This document shows, piece after piece, positions 35,395-44,969 of a stretch of DNA of 64,000 nucleotides. The notes beneath the pieces are model-generated. The model worked only from the letters and a program-made list of their open reading frames with translations. It ran no database searches and was not told the origin of the DNA. Position 1 is the first letter of the stretch. Each line of letters starts with the position of its first letter. Source of the stretch: JBDTCO01 sp039923495 (GTDB taxonomy: Bacteria; Myxococcota_A; Polyangia; Palsa-1104); NCBI GenBank assembly GCA_039923495.1, contig JBDTCO010000042.1:37071-101070 (forward strand), given 5' to 3'. The translations under genes were made by a program, and so were the position numbers.

Positions 35395-37545
35395 CTACTC
35401 CACGCCGAGCGCGTGGGCGAGGAATGCGAAGCTGTCCGACGCCTCCTCGATCTGCTTCTTGAGTGGCTTGCCCGCGCCGTGACCCGACGCGACGTCGATG
35501 CGGATGAGCACCGGCGCGGGGCCGGACTGCGCCTCCTGCATCGTCGCCGCGAACTTGAACGAGTGCGCGGGGACGACGCGATCGTCGTGATCGCCCGTCA
35601 CGATGAGCGTCGGCGGATACGCCGTGCCCGCCTTGACGTTGTGCAGCGGCGAGTACGCGCGCAGCGACGGGAACGCCTTCTCGTCGTCGGCGTTGCCGTA
35701 CTCGGAGGCCCACGCGTGACCGATGGTGAACTTGTGGAAGCGCAGCATGTCCATGACACCGACGCCCGCGAGCGCTGCGCCGAACAGCTCGGGGTGCTGG
35801 GTGATGCTCGCGCCGACGAGCAGACCGCCGTTCGAGCGGCCGCTGATCGCGATCTTGCCCGCGCGCGTGTAGCCCGAGTGCGCGAGCCACTGGGCCGCGG
35901 CGGCGAAGTCGTCGAACACGTTCTGCTTGCGCTCGAACATGCCGGCCTGGTGCCACGCCTCGCCGAACTCTCCACCACCGCGCAGCGACGGCTGCGCGTA
36001 GATGTAGCCGTGCTCGATCCACGCGATGAGCTTCGCCGAGAAGTCCGGACCGAGGCTGATGTTGAAGCCGCCATAGCCGTAGAGGTACGTCGGCACCTCG
36101 CCGGTCTTCACGAGCCCCTTTTTCATCACGAGGAACATCGGGATCTCGGTGCCGTCCTTGCTCTTGTACGTGATCTGCTGCGTCTCGTAGAGCGCGGGAT
36201 CGAACTTGAGCTTCGGCTGCCGGAAGATGCTCGACGCGCCGCTCGACAGATCGAGGCGATAGATCTGCGCCGGGGTGGTGAACGACGAGAACGAGAAGAA
36301 CGTCTCCGTCTCGTCGGGGCGTGCGTCGAAGCCGGAGACGCTGCCGATGCCGGGCAGCGGGAGGTCGCGGATCTTCTGCCCCTTCTCGTCGTGGAACGCG
36401 ACCGCGGCGGACGCGCGGTGGAGGCGCACGGTGACAAAGCCCTTGCCCACGTGCTGCACCTGCTCGAGCTTGTCGGCGGCCTCGGGGATGAGGTCGCGCC
36501 AGCTCTTGCGGTCGGGCGTCTTCAGATCAATCGCGACGAGCTTGCCGCGCGGTGCGTCGAGATCCGTCTGCACGAAGAACGTCGCGCCACGGTTGCCGAC
36601 GAAGTTGTACGCGGCATCGAACGTGTCGATGAGCTTCACGATGTGCGGCGAGCGCGCGCCGAGCTCCTTGTAGTAGAGGCGCGTGCGGCGATCGGTGCCA
36701 TCGAACACGGTGATGACGAGGTACTTCCCATCGTCGGTGACGCTGCCTGCGAAGTTGCGCGTCTTGTTGTCCTTGTCCTCGAAGACGAGCGTGTCCTTCG
36801 ACTGATCGGTGCCGAGCTTGTGCAGCCAGAGCTGGTGGAAGAAGTTGGCGTCCTCGAGCGCGGTGCCCGCCTTCGGCTCGGGATAGCGCGAGTAGAAGAA
36901 CGCGGAGCCGTCCTTGGTGAACGATGCACCGGAGAACTTCGACCACTTCACGAGATCGGTCGTGTCCTTGTCGGTCGCGACGTCGCGCACGTGCCACTCG
37001 GTCCAGTCGGAGCCCGCAGCGGACAGCGCGTACGCGAGCTTCTTGCCGTCCTTCGTGAACGACATCTCGGAGATGGCGACCGTGCCGTCCTTCGAGAGCG
37101 TGTTCGGATCGAGCAGGACCTCCGGCTTGCCGTCGAGATCCATCATCTTGTAGAGGACCGCCTGGTTCTGCAGCCCGTCGTTGTGCGAGTAGAAGAACCA
37201 GCGACCGCGACGCACCGGCGAGCCGTAGCGCTCGTAGTCGCTGAGCTCGGTGAGGCGATCTTCCCACTGCTTGCGACCGGGGATCTTGTCGAGGTAGCCA
37301 AAGGTCAGCTTGTTCTCGGCGTCGATCCACGTGCGCGTCGCAGGCGACGACGGATCCTCGAGCCCGCGGAACGGATCGGCGATCTTGTGACCGTGGTAGT
37401 CGTCGACGACGGTACCTTTCTCCGCGACCGGGTACGCGAGGCGAGCGGGAGCGGCGGGAGGAGGCGTCGTCACCGGGACATCTTGGGCCTTGCGAGACGT
37501 GGCACAAGCGGAGAGGCCCAGCGTGAGCAGCAGTGCAGATCGCAT
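35395..37545 (-). CDS. prolyl oligopeptidase family (S9A) lipoprotein
   Basis: A 716-residue exported serine peptidase with lipoprotein signal RSALLLTLGLSAC. The N-terminal beta-propeller (about 40-440) gates a C-terminal alpha/beta hydrolase. The triad is visible: Ser in ISGRSNGG, Asp in TGDHDDRVVP and His in ASGHGAGK. Prolyl oligopeptidases cleave after proline in short peptides; being lipid-anchored, this one likely degrades peptides outside the cytoplasm. A -10-like TACTGT (37558-37553) ends 7 nt before ATG 37545. Confidence 0.95.
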   Translation of the reverse strand: MRSALLLTLGLSACATSRKAQDVPVTTPPPAAPARLAYPVAEKGTVVDDYHGHKIADPFRGLEDPSSPATRTWIDAENKLTFGYLDKIPGRKQWEDRLTELSDYERYGSPVRRGRWFFYSHNDGLQNQAVLYKMMDLDGKPEVLLDPNTLSKDGTVAISEMSFTKDGKKLAYALSAAGSDWTEWHVRDVATDKDTTDLVKWSKFSGASFTKDGSAFFYSRYPEPKAGTALEDANFFHQLWLHKLGTDQSKDTLVFEDKDNKTRNFAGSVTDDGKYLVITVFDGTDRRTRLYYKELGARSPHIVKLIDTFDAAYNFVGNRGATFFVQTDLDAPRGKLVAIDLKTPDRKSWRDLIPEAADKLEQVQHVGKGFVTVRLHRASAAVAFHDEKGQKIRDLPLPGIGSVSGFDARPDETETFFSFSSFTTPAQIYRLDLSSGASSIFRQPKLKFDPALYETQQITYKSKDGTEIPMFLVMKKGLVKTGEVPTYLYGYGGFNISLGPDFSAKLIAWIEHGYIYAQPSLRGGGEFGEAWHQAGMFERKQNVFDDFAAAAQWLAHSGYTRAGKIAISGRSNGGLLVGASITQHPELFGAALAGVGVMDMLRFHKFTIGHAWASEYGNADDEKAFPSLRAYSPLHNVKAGTAYPPTLIVTGDHDDRVVPAHSFKFAATMQEAQSGPAPVLIRIDVASGHGAGKPLKKQIEEASDSFAFLAHALGVE

Positions 37546-37571
37546 GGGCGGCACAGTACGATCGGACGGGG

Positions 37572-39305
37572 TCAGTTGGCGAGAGCGCCGAACAAGCGCG
37601 CCCGCTCGTGGCACGCCTCGGTCGCACAGCTCGTCTCCAGCGACGCGGGCGAGACGGTCACCTTGCCGGGCACGAGCCGCGGCGTGATCGGGAGTTTCAG
37701 CCTCTCGCCGGCGCGCGTGACCACGAGCTGCTGCGTGCGGGCCGCCAGGCTGTCGAGCCGCGCCTTCGTGAACGGAAGGCCGTCGAGCGAGACGAGCGTG
37801 TCTCCCGCGAGCACGCCCGCGCGAACCCACGCGCCGCCGGGCTCGACGTAGCGTACGACGTGGTCCTCGACCACGAGCGACGTGTCGAGCGAGGGCTCAC
37901 CGAGCGCGAGCACGAGCCCGCAGGCCTGCAGGTGCTCGACCATCGTCGCGAACGAGAGCGGCTGTGCGGCGAGCTGCTCGAGGAGCTTCGAGGTCCCCGG
38001 CAACAGCGCGTCGAGCGCAGCGCCGAGCCGCGCGCGATCGATGGTGCGCGCGGGCGCGCCGGGCTTCGGCAACAGCGTGGCCATGAGCGCTGGCAACGCG
38101 TACGTCGAGTGCCTCACGAGCTCGCATACCAGCACGAGCGAGGCGACGGCACCGACGGCGTAGTAGGCATCTTCGTCGGCGGCGAGCACGTGTGGCGCCG
38201 AGAACGCGAGCTGCGACAGCGTCTCGAGCGACAGGCCCACCTCCGCGCGTCGAGCGCGCGTCAAGAGCTCGTCGAGCGAGGCCGCGAGCTCGCGCGTCGT
38301 CAGCGTCCCGGCGCCTGCCTGCGCAACGAGCGCCGCGTACTCGGTCAGGCCCTCGGAGATCCACAGCGAGCGGCTCGACTGCGGGATCTCCGGCGTCCAC
38401 GTCGCGAGCCCTTCGGGCACGAGGCGCCGTGCGTTCCAGGCGTGGAAGAGCTCGTGCGCGAGCATGTGGCGCAGGTCGGCATCGACCCACTGCGCCGGCG
38501 CGGCAGCCTCGGGGATGAGGATCGATGTTGCGTCCGCGTGCTCGAGCCCGACGGAGTGTCCCGGCCGATCGGTGCGGTGCACCAGCAGGAGGTAGCGCGA
38601 AAACGGCAGAGGCCCCGCGATCGCGACCTCGGCGTGCAGCAGCTTCTCGACCACATCGACGAGCGCGGGCGGGATGATGGCGCGCGTCGCGTCGAGCGCG
38701 ATCGTGATGCGTGCACCGTCGACGGTGAGGACGTGTGTCGCGAGCCCGGGCGAGGCCTCGAAGAGCGTGTCCGCGAGCTGAAAGAAGCTCGCGGCGCGAT
38801 ACAGCGTGTCGCCCGCCAGGCCGCGCGAGCACACGCGCGGCCAGCTCTGCGGCAAGCCGTCGATGGCGAGCGTCACCTCTTCTTGCTCCGCGCCAATGAC
38901 CATCGGCAGCATCGCAGCGGGGTTCACGTAGACGTGCTCTGCGCTCACCTCTGCGCCGTCATCGCTGAGCAGCGCGGACGTGATGCGATAGGTGATGCGC
39001 AGCGGCGCGCCCGGCTTGTGCCCGGACACGACGAAGCGCGCAGCGGACACGCGCTCGATGGTGCCCGTCGATGAGGTCAGCCCCTGCACGTCGCGCCCGA
39101 ACCAGCGCAGCTCGTACGCGCCCGGGATCCAGTTCGCGAACACCACGGCGAGCTCGGCGGGCGCGGCGTCGATGTCCACGGTCACCATCGTGGGACCCGG
39201 CGGCGTGCTCCGCCGGCTGGCATCGATGCGGTAGTGCACTCCAGCGCGCGCCGTGCCTCCGAGCCCGAGCACGAAGGCAAGGACGACGACCGCGCGGCAG
39301 ATCAC
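37572..39305 (-). CDS. M61 family metallopeptidase with PDZ domain
   Basis: A 577-residue secreted protease: signal CRAVVVLAFVLGLGGTARAG, an N-terminal beta domain, then the gluzincin catalytic domain with HELFHAWN (about residue 277) and ISEGLTEY about 50 residues later. The C-terminal PDZ domain (about 490-565; AGVLAGDTLVSLDG) matches glycyl-aminopeptidase M61 architecture. GTG 39305 overlaps the stop of the upstream DUF4388 gene as GTGA, so the two are co-translated. No separate promoter is seen. Confidence 0.93.
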   Translation of the reverse strand: MICRAVVVLAFVLGLGGTARAGVHYRIDASRRSTPPGPTMVTVDIDAAPAELAVVFANWIPGAYELRWFGRDVQGLTSSTGTIERVSAARFVVSGHKPGAPLRITYRITSALLSDDGAEVSAEHVYVNPAAMLPMVIGAEQEEVTLAIDGLPQSWPRVCSRGLAGDTLYRAASFFQLADTLFEASPGLATHVLTVDGARITIALDATRAIIPPALVDVVEKLLHAEVAIAGPLPFSRYLLLVHRTDRPGHSVGLEHADATSILIPEAAAPAQWVDADLRHMLAHELFHAWNARRLVPEGLATWTPEIPQSSRSLWISEGLTEYAALVAQAGAGTLTTRELAASLDELLTRARRAEVGLSLETLSQLAFSAPHVLAADEDAYYAVGAVASLVLVCELVRHSTYALPALMATLLPKPGAPARTIDRARLGAALDALLPGTSKLLEQLAAQPLSFATMVEHLQACGLVLALGEPSLDTSLVVEDHVVRYVEPGGAWVRAGVLAGDTLVSLDGLPFTKARLDSLAARTQQLVVTRAGERLKLPITPRLVPGKVTVSPASLETSCATEACHERARLFGALAN

Positions 39306-40726
39306 GGACGGATGCGGAGCTTCTTGTGCTCGTTCTTCTTGAGCGTGAGCTCCTCGGGTCCGGCGCCGCTGTCCACGGCGTGCGGGCCTGCGAAGAGCTT
39401 GAGCTTCTTCGGCGCGTCGTAGCGCTTGCCGTCGATGGTGACGTGACCCTTGCCTTCGAGCTGCAGCTCCGCGCGCCCCAGCTTGCCGAGCGCCTGCTGC
39501 TCGAGCAACCTCGGCAGCGGGTTGCCCGGCGCGAGCTGCTCGGCCTTGCGGAACAGCTCGAGCGCCGAGTGCGGGTGCCCCTCGATCAGCAGCAGGCGAC
39601 CCTTGTCGACGAGGCGCTGCTCGGTTCCCGTCTGCGCCGGTAACGTCGACGGCGTCTCGGTCTTCGGCTCGAGCTTCTCCGGCGCGACGTGCTTCTCGAC
39701 GACGTGCTTCTCGACGACGGGTGTCTCGGGCGCGACGGGCTCGTCGGGCACGACGTGCTTCTCGACGACGGGCTTCTCATCGACGACGGGCTCCAGCGGC
39801 TTGTCGAGCACGGGCGGGGGCGCCTCGATCGGGCGCGGCGGTGGCGAAAACGGCGGCAGGTGCAACGCGTACAGCGCAGCGAGCGTTCCTGCCCCCGCGA
39901 CGAGGAGCGCCGCGACGACGATCGGCCAGCGCGACGGCGGAGGCGGCACCGCGAGCGGAGCGTGACGCTCGAGGGCACCTACCGACGGCTGCGTGTCGGC
40001 GGTGTGCCCGGACTTCTTGCGCAGCGCCTCACGCTCGGCCTCGATGGAGCCATCGCCAACAGCGATGACGCCGGCGGGGGCGGGCGGCCGCTTCGGCTTG
40101 AGGTCGAGTGGGATCGAGCGCGAGAGATCGAACTCGCGTGGGCCCCCGGGTGCGACGCCCTCGACGGGTTGCGCTGCGAGCGCCATCGTCCCGTCGGCGA
40201 ACAGCGGCCTCAGCGACACGCGGTAGAAGCCGTCGTTCCACGCCTGCACGCGCGCCAGCGCTGCGAGCTCGGGCTTGCCGTTCACGTTCGCGGATTCGAG
40301 CTGGCCGTTCTTGAAGACGAGCTGCGCCTTCTCGCCCGGCCGCTCGATGCTGATGGTGCAGGTGAGGCGATACTCCGAGACCCACGCGAGGAGGCGCTTT
40401 GCCTGGGTGACGGCGAGCGAGCCGGTCTGCTCGACCTGTCCTGTGAGATCGCCCGCGAGGTTCGGCAGGCTCTGCACGGCGCGGAACTGGCCGTTGCCCC
40501 ACAGCGCGATGACCTGCGTATCGCCGCCGTCGATCTCGATGGGGTCGCCGCCGAGGAAGATCACCTTCGCCTCGTGATTGTCGTCACGCAGCTCGAGGCG
40601 ACCCGAGAAGCGCAGCGCGTGACACGCCGCGTAGAGCGCCTGCACGCTCACCTCGCCGAGCTCGCCAGCCCACTCGAAGCCGCGACTCGACGAGCCGTCG
40701 CCACGTGCTGATCCCGTCATGCTCAT
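39302..40726 (-). CDS. DUF4388/TPR/PEGA-like transmembrane protein
   Basis: A 474-residue protein. The N-terminal DUF4388 (PATAN-type) domain (about 15-100) has LYAACHALRFSGRLEL and KVIFLGGDPIEIDGG. One transmembrane helix lies near 265-290 (WPIVVAALLVAGAGTLAALY). A proline-rich linker carries repeated VEKHV/VEKPV units. The end has TPR-like helices (HSALELFRKAEQLAPG) and a PEGA-like strand set (VTIDGKRYDAPKKLKL). DUF4388 proteins in myxobacteria are linked to signalling and motility, not proven here. Start ATG 40726 or 40720; no Shine-Dalgarno sequence distinguishes them. Confidence 0.82.
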   Translation of the reverse strand: MSMTGSARGDGSSSRGFEWAGELGEVSVQALYAACHALRFSGRLELRDDNHEAKVIFLGGDPIEIDGGDTQVIALWGNGQFRAVQSLPNLAGDLTGQVEQTGSLAVTQAKRLLAWVSEYRLTCTISIERPGEKAQLVFKNGQLESANVNGKPELAALARVQAWNDGFYRVSLRPLFADGTMALAAQPVEGVAPGGPREFDLSRSIPLDLKPKRPPAPAGVIAVGDGSIEAEREALRKKSGHTADTQPSVGALERHAPLAVPPPPSRWPIVVAALLVAGAGTLAALYALHLPPFSPPPRPIEAPPPVLDKPLEPVVDEKPVVEKHVVPDEPVAPETPVVEKHVVEKHVAPEKLEPKTETPSTLPAQTGTEQRLVDKGRLLLIEGHPHSALELFRKAEQLAPGNPLPRLLEQQALGKLGRAELQLEGKGHVTIDGKRYDAPKKLKLFAGPHAVDSGAGPEELTLKKNEHKKLRIRP

Positions 40727-40855
40727 GCGAGCCACGACCCAGCCGCGATTGACGCAGTCCGACTAATGCAGTGCGTCATGGGACGGACCTCATGCGATCA
40801 CACTAAGACACGCGTCTCCGACGGTCAACGCAACGACGAATGTGCGGTGCAACTC

Positions 40856-40884
40856 TTGTCCGTCCGACGAGTGCTCGCTATAAC
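40856..40884 (+). promoter_or_regulatory. sigma-70-type promoter of the 40954 lipoprotein gene
   Basis: TTGTCC (40856-40861), 17-nt spacer, TATAAC (40879-40884). Predicted start near 40891 leaves a 63-nt leader that contains a purine-rich ribosome site (AGGAGAGG, about 40938-40945) 8 nt before ATG 40954. Confidence 0.65.
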
Positions 40885-40953
40885 GCTCGGACACGCGCTT
40901 CCTAAAACTGGCGCGCCACTTACGCGGCTCATCCCGCAGGAGAGGAACCACCC

Positions 40954-41862
40954 ATGAATACGAAGCTCGTCATTGGCTTGTTCGCAGTCACCGGTGCAGT
41001 CGGTTGCGGCGGAAGCACCACCAACAACAACGGCAACACGATCGACGGCACCAACAAGGCGCAGTACGCGGCCAACTCGCTCACGCTCCCCACGGGTCCG
41101 ACGCAGCTCGCGATCGACCTCAACGGCGACGGCACGAAGGACAACCGCCTCGGTCAGATCGTCGGCGCGCTCACGTTCGCCATGATCAACGCGCAGGCCA
41201 CGGTGCAAGCCTCCGTCGCGGCCGGCTCGGCCGTCCTGCTCTTCGACGAGGTCTCCACGGACGCCACGCAGCAGAGCGCCAAGAACGCCGGCACGCAGTT
41301 CGTCATCGGCAACACCGTGACGACCGCGCCGAAGTTCGACGGCACGGACGCGTTCACCGCGAACGGTGCGCCCGCGCAGTTCTACGGCAACATCACGGGC
41401 GGCACGTTCACGTCGGACTCGCCCGTCACGGCGAAGACGCCGGTGGAGTTCTCGCTCAGCCTCGCGCTCGTCATGGGGCAGCCGCCGCTCAACCTGCCGA
41501 TCACGGCCGGCTACATCACGTACACCACCGACGCCTCGGGCAAGGTCACGGGCGGCCAGATGAACGGCGGCGTGAAGAAGTCCGACATCGACGGCAGCAT
41601 CGTCCCGACGGTCGCGGCGCTCCTCACGGCGCAGATCAAGGCCGACCCGACGAACACGACGCTCAAGAGCTTCGACACGGACGGCAACGGCACGGTCACC
41701 GCGGCCGAGGTTTCGGCCAACCCGACGATCGCGCCGTTCCTCGCCCCGGACGTCCAGCTCTTCGACGCGGCTGGCAACTACGCCCCGAACAAGGCGAACA
41801 CCACGAAGGACTCGCTCTCGATCGGCGTCGGCTTCACGGCCGTCAAGGCGATGTGGCAGTAA
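40954..41862 (+). CDS. lipoprotein with an EF-hand-like loop, unknown function
   Basis: A 302-residue lipoprotein (TKLVIGLFAVTGAVGCGG, Cys18) with an Asn/Thr-rich linker. The mature protein is Thr/Ala-rich with beta-type repeats. Two Asp-rich loops, IDLNGDGTKDN (about 50) and FDTDGNGTVTAAEV (about 248), look like calcium-binding EF-hand or dockerin-type loops. No family is recognised. It has a good promoter, Shine-Dalgarno site and terminator, so it is a well-defined, probably abundant single-gene unit. Confidence 0.9.
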   Translation: MNTKLVIGLFAVTGAVGCGGSTTNNNGNTIDGTNKAQYAANSLTLPTGPTQLAIDLNGDGTKDNRLGQIVGALTFAMINAQATVQASVAAGSAVLLFDEVSTDATQQSAKNAGTQFVIGNTVTTAPKFDGTDAFTANGAPAQFYGNITGGTFTSDSPVTAKTPVEFSLSLALVMGQPPLNLPITAGYITYTTDASGKVTGGQMNGGVKKSDIDGSIVPTVAALLTAQIKADPTNTTLKSFDTDGNGTVTAAEVSANPTIAPFLAPDVQLFDAAGNYAPNKANTTKDSLSIGVGFTAVKAMWQ

Positions 41863-41890
41863 GCTAGCAACAGCACCAAGCCTCATCACG

Positions 41891-41925
41891 AAGGGCGAGT
41901 CCGCGAGGGCTCGCCCTTTTTGTTT
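41891..41925 (+). terminator. intrinsic terminator of the lipoprotein gene
   Basis: AAGGGCGAG (41891-41899) pairs with CTCGCCCTT (41910-41918) and is followed by a run of T (41917-41921, then GTTT). Canonical rho-independent terminator 28 nt after the stop. Confidence 0.9.
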
Positions 41926-42065
41926 GCCGGGCTCGTCGCTCGGCGAGGAGCTCGCCGCCGTGATTTGCGGTGCACGACCGCAAGCTCGACGAAGACGATC
42001 GCACCGTCGAGAGAACAACAACCGGAGACAGGCAACCGGCGACGAAGTCAGGATCCCTGTCCAGG

Positions 42066-42104
42066 CCCCAAAACGAAAACGGGGCAGACCCGAAGGTCCG
42101 CCCC
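42066..42104 (-). terminator. intrinsic terminator of the TonB-dependent receptor gene
   Basis: On the minus strand GGGGCGGACC and GGTCTGCCCC (42104-42081) form a stem with one mismatch, capped by a C(UUCG)G tetraloop. T-rich sequence GTTTTCGTTTTG follows (42080-42068). It lies 25 nt after the receptor stop. Confidence 0.9.
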
Positions 42105-42128
42105 GCCTCGTTGGTACGTGCGCTCGAG

Positions 42129-44969
42129 CTAGTAGTCGTAGCTGAGGCCGATCTGCATCTTGAACGGCGTCTGGCGGCTCGTCGCGAGACCGAACCCGTT
42201 GGGGTTGTCGGTATCGCGGATGGCCGTGACGGCGCCCAGGTTGAAGACGTTGAAGAGATCGAAGTAGATCCGGAGGTCCTGCTTGAGGAGCTCCTTGAGG
42301 CTGTAACCGAGGCGGACGTCGACCGTCATGACAGAGGGGAGACGGAACGCCGAGATGTTCGCGACCGAGTTCGGCGTGGTGCCCGGATCGGTGCCGCTCG
42401 GCGAGCGACGCGTGCTGTAGTAGCCGTCGTTCGAGTTCCAGTACTTGTGGACGGCGTTCGTGCCGGTGCGCCACTGCAAGAAGGCGCCGATGTCGAAGCC
42501 CTTGTAGTTGTACGAGGTACGCAGCTTGATGATGTGGCGCACGTCGTTCGGGGTGAAGCCGTCGTAGAACTGCTTCACGCGCGGGTTGTAGTACTGCGAC
42601 TGGAAGTTGTCGCCGGAGAGCTGACCGAACTCCTCGGAGGCCGGCCCATAGAGCCACGACACGGTGTAGGCCGCGTAGATGTCCCAGTGATCGTTCGGGC
42701 GCGACTCGAGTGTGAAGTCGATGCCCTGGTAGTCACGCCAGTTGGAGCCGGGGCGCGAGAACTGGAAGACCTGCTCCTGGACGCCGTTCTTGTAGCCGGC
42801 GACGCGCGAGCCCGACGGATCCCAGATCTGGTTCTTCTCGATCGAGTCCCACTGGTTCGCGAAGTGCTTGTACGTGTAGTCGACCTGCACGAGCGAGTTC
42901 TTGAAGATCTCGCGGTTGAGCGTGAGCGTGACGGAGTCGACGTGCGGCGTGTTGCCGTTCGGGTCGAGGCGATACGCCCCGTTGCCGCCCGAGGTGTAGT
43001 TGTTCGACGAGTCGAACTTGCCGGTCGTGGGGTTGTAGAAGTTGTTGTTCGTGAGGCCGGTCGGTGACGCGTACGACGCCGGCAGGAGCGACATGACCTC
43101 GTTCGAGCGGCCGTAGTTGGCCTTGAAGATCGTCTTCTGGTCACCGGTCAGATCGATGATGACGCCGATACGCGGGCCGACACCGAAGAGGTTCGAGACC
43201 GTCTGGCCGAGCGTGTTCTTGGTGATGCCGTAGTCGACGCGGATGCCGGGCTCGAGGATGAGCCGCTTCATCACCGTCCAGCGATCACGGATGAAGGCGC
43301 CGAACGCGTAGCCGAGACCGCTCTGCGTGGATGGACGCGAAACGATCTGCTGGTTGCAGCCGTTGCCGCTCGTCGGGTTGCCGTCGGCGCCAATCTGGCA
43401 GAGGCCGCCTTCGCCTGGGCCGCCGCCGGCGTCGTTGTAGACCGAGCCGCCCGGCGTGTAGCTGTTGTTGGTCCACTTCACGAGGCGGTTCTGGAGGCCG
43501 ATCTTGATGTCGTGTGCACCGGCCGCGCGACCGCGGATCGAGTACGACGGGTCGAACTGGAACGTGAAGCGGCGGTCGTCCTGGACGCGCGAGCCCTGGT
43601 ACCAGGTGGAGTCGTCGTCCTGGTTGTTGTGCGCGGCCGAGTTCGGATCGTAGTTGTTCGCAGCGGCGGAGAAGGGGTTCGCCACGTGACCGACGGTACC
43701 GAGGATGCCCTGGGCGCCGGCATAGATGCGGTTGAACTGGAAGCCCGTCGAGATGTCGAACTGCTGCTTCTCGGAGACGAAGTAGTTGTAGAGCAACGTG
43801 ACGAGCGCGCCGCCCTGGTTCTGCGCGAACTCGGTGTTGGGCAAGCCACCCGGGTTCTGGTTGGCGTTGCGGATGAACTCCGGATCACCGGAGAGCGACA
43901 GCGTGACGCGGTGCTTGTCCGACGGTGCCCAGGTGAGCTTGAGGCGCGCGAGGAACGTGTTGCGCGTGTCGGGAACGAGCGAGACGTTGAGCGGCGGTGC
44001 GGCCGTCTGCGACGCCTGGTTGTAGGAGTACTGGAAGTTGAGGTTGAACCAGAGTCGGTGCTTGACGATCGGGCCGCTGACGCCGAGGACGGCCTGGTAG
44101 CCCTGGTTGACGGGCTTCGGGGTCGAGTCCGCGATGTGAGCGCCGTGATAGAGCGAGCTGCCGTACTGGTTACCCGCGGAGAACTTCGCGTTGTTGATGA
44201 AGAGGCGAGCTTGCGCGTGGAACTCGTCGGAACCGGCCGCGGTGATGACGTTGATGACGCCGCCGAGAGAGTTGTACTCGGCGTCCATCGCGCCCGTGAG
44301 GACCTGCACGGAGGCGACCGAGTCGAAGTTGATGTTCGCCGAGAACGTGCCGGTGACCGGATCGGTGATGTCGAGACCGTCGATGACGTAGCGCGTCTGG
44401 ACGTAGCTCGCGCCCTTGATCTCGGGGTTGCCGTTGCCGGAGACGTCGGTGACGGACGCGACCTGCTGGATGACACCCTGGTAACTACGCGAGGTGGCGA
44501 CGCGCGACATCTCGTCCTGCGTGATGACCGTACCCGTCGACGAATCGTCGGGACGCGTCATGCGGCGGGACTCTTCGACGACCGTCTCGGCCTGCTCCGC
44601 GAGCTCGGCCGACCACTGCACGTCGAGCGGATACGCCTCGCCCTGCCGGATGATGATGTTCTTGCGGATGGGCTTGACGCCCGCGTAGCTGATCTCGACG
44701 ACGTACTTGCCGGGTGGCAGCTCGAAGATCTCGAACGTGCCGTCGTCGGCCGTCGCCGTGGTGCGCGCGTTGCCGATGAGGGCCGGACCGGAGACGCGGA
44801 TCTGCGCGCCGGGGACCGGTGCCTGTGTCTGCGCCTCGACGACGTTACCGCGGAGACGACCGTTGGTCTCGACGGCTGCGAACGCCGCGCGAGGGATGGC
44901 GCTCGTCGCTGTACCGAGCAGTGCAGCCGCGAGCGTGAGCCTGCGACCGTAGCGATTCAGTCTGTTCAT
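42129..44969 (-). CDS. TonB-dependent receptor with carboxypeptidase-regulatory-like N-terminal domain
   Basis: A 946-residue outer-membrane transporter. The signal peptide is about 39 residues (RRLTLAAALLGTATSAI ... AFA). A CarboxypepD_reg-like domain follows (about 40-120, GRLRGNVVEAQTQAPVPGA), then a plug (about 140-250, SYVQTRYVIDGLDITDPVTG) and a large barrel ending ...IGLSYDY. Substrates of this Oar-like class are often peptides, proteins or glycans rather than siderophores; none can be named here. ATG 44969 overlaps the upstream lipoprotein stop as ATGA, so the lipoprotein is a likely surface partner. Confidence 0.94.
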   Translation of the reverse strand: MNRLNRYGRRLTLAAALLGTATSAIPRAAFAAVETNGRLRGNVVEAQTQAPVPGAQIRVSGPALIGNARTTATADDGTFEIFELPPGKYVVEISYAGVKPIRKNIIIRQGEAYPLDVQWSAELAEQAETVVEESRRMTRPDDSSTGTVITQDEMSRVATSRSYQGVIQQVASVTDVSGNGNPEIKGASYVQTRYVIDGLDITDPVTGTFSANINFDSVASVQVLTGAMDAEYNSLGGVINVITAAGSDEFHAQARLFINNAKFSAGNQYGSSLYHGAHIADSTPKPVNQGYQAVLGVSGPIVKHRLWFNLNFQYSYNQASQTAAPPLNVSLVPDTRNTFLARLKLTWAPSDKHRVTLSLSGDPEFIRNANQNPGGLPNTEFAQNQGGALVTLLYNYFVSEKQQFDISTGFQFNRIYAGAQGILGTVGHVANPFSAAANNYDPNSAAHNNQDDDSTWYQGSRVQDDRRFTFQFDPSYSIRGRAAGAHDIKIGLQNRLVKWTNNSYTPGGSVYNDAGGGPGEGGLCQIGADGNPTSGNGCNQQIVSRPSTQSGLGYAFGAFIRDRWTVMKRLILEPGIRVDYGITKNTLGQTVSNLFGVGPRIGVIIDLTGDQKTIFKANYGRSNEVMSLLPASYASPTGLTNNNFYNPTTGKFDSSNNYTSGGNGAYRLDPNGNTPHVDSVTLTLNREIFKNSLVQVDYTYKHFANQWDSIEKNQIWDPSGSRVAGYKNGVQEQVFQFSRPGSNWRDYQGIDFTLESRPNDHWDIYAAYTVSWLYGPASEEFGQLSGDNFQSQYYNPRVKQFYDGFTPNDVRHIIKLRTSYNYKGFDIGAFLQWRTGTNAVHKYWNSNDGYYSTRRSPSGTDPGTTPNSVANISAFRLPSVMTVDVRLGYSLKELLKQDLRIYFDLFNVFNLGAVTAIRDTDNPNGFGLATSRQTPFKMQIGLSYDY

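Noticed and set aside
35413..37851. 812-residue plus-strand ORF
   Set aside because: It is antisense to the prolyl oligopeptidase and M61 genes; its composition is that of a shadow frame.
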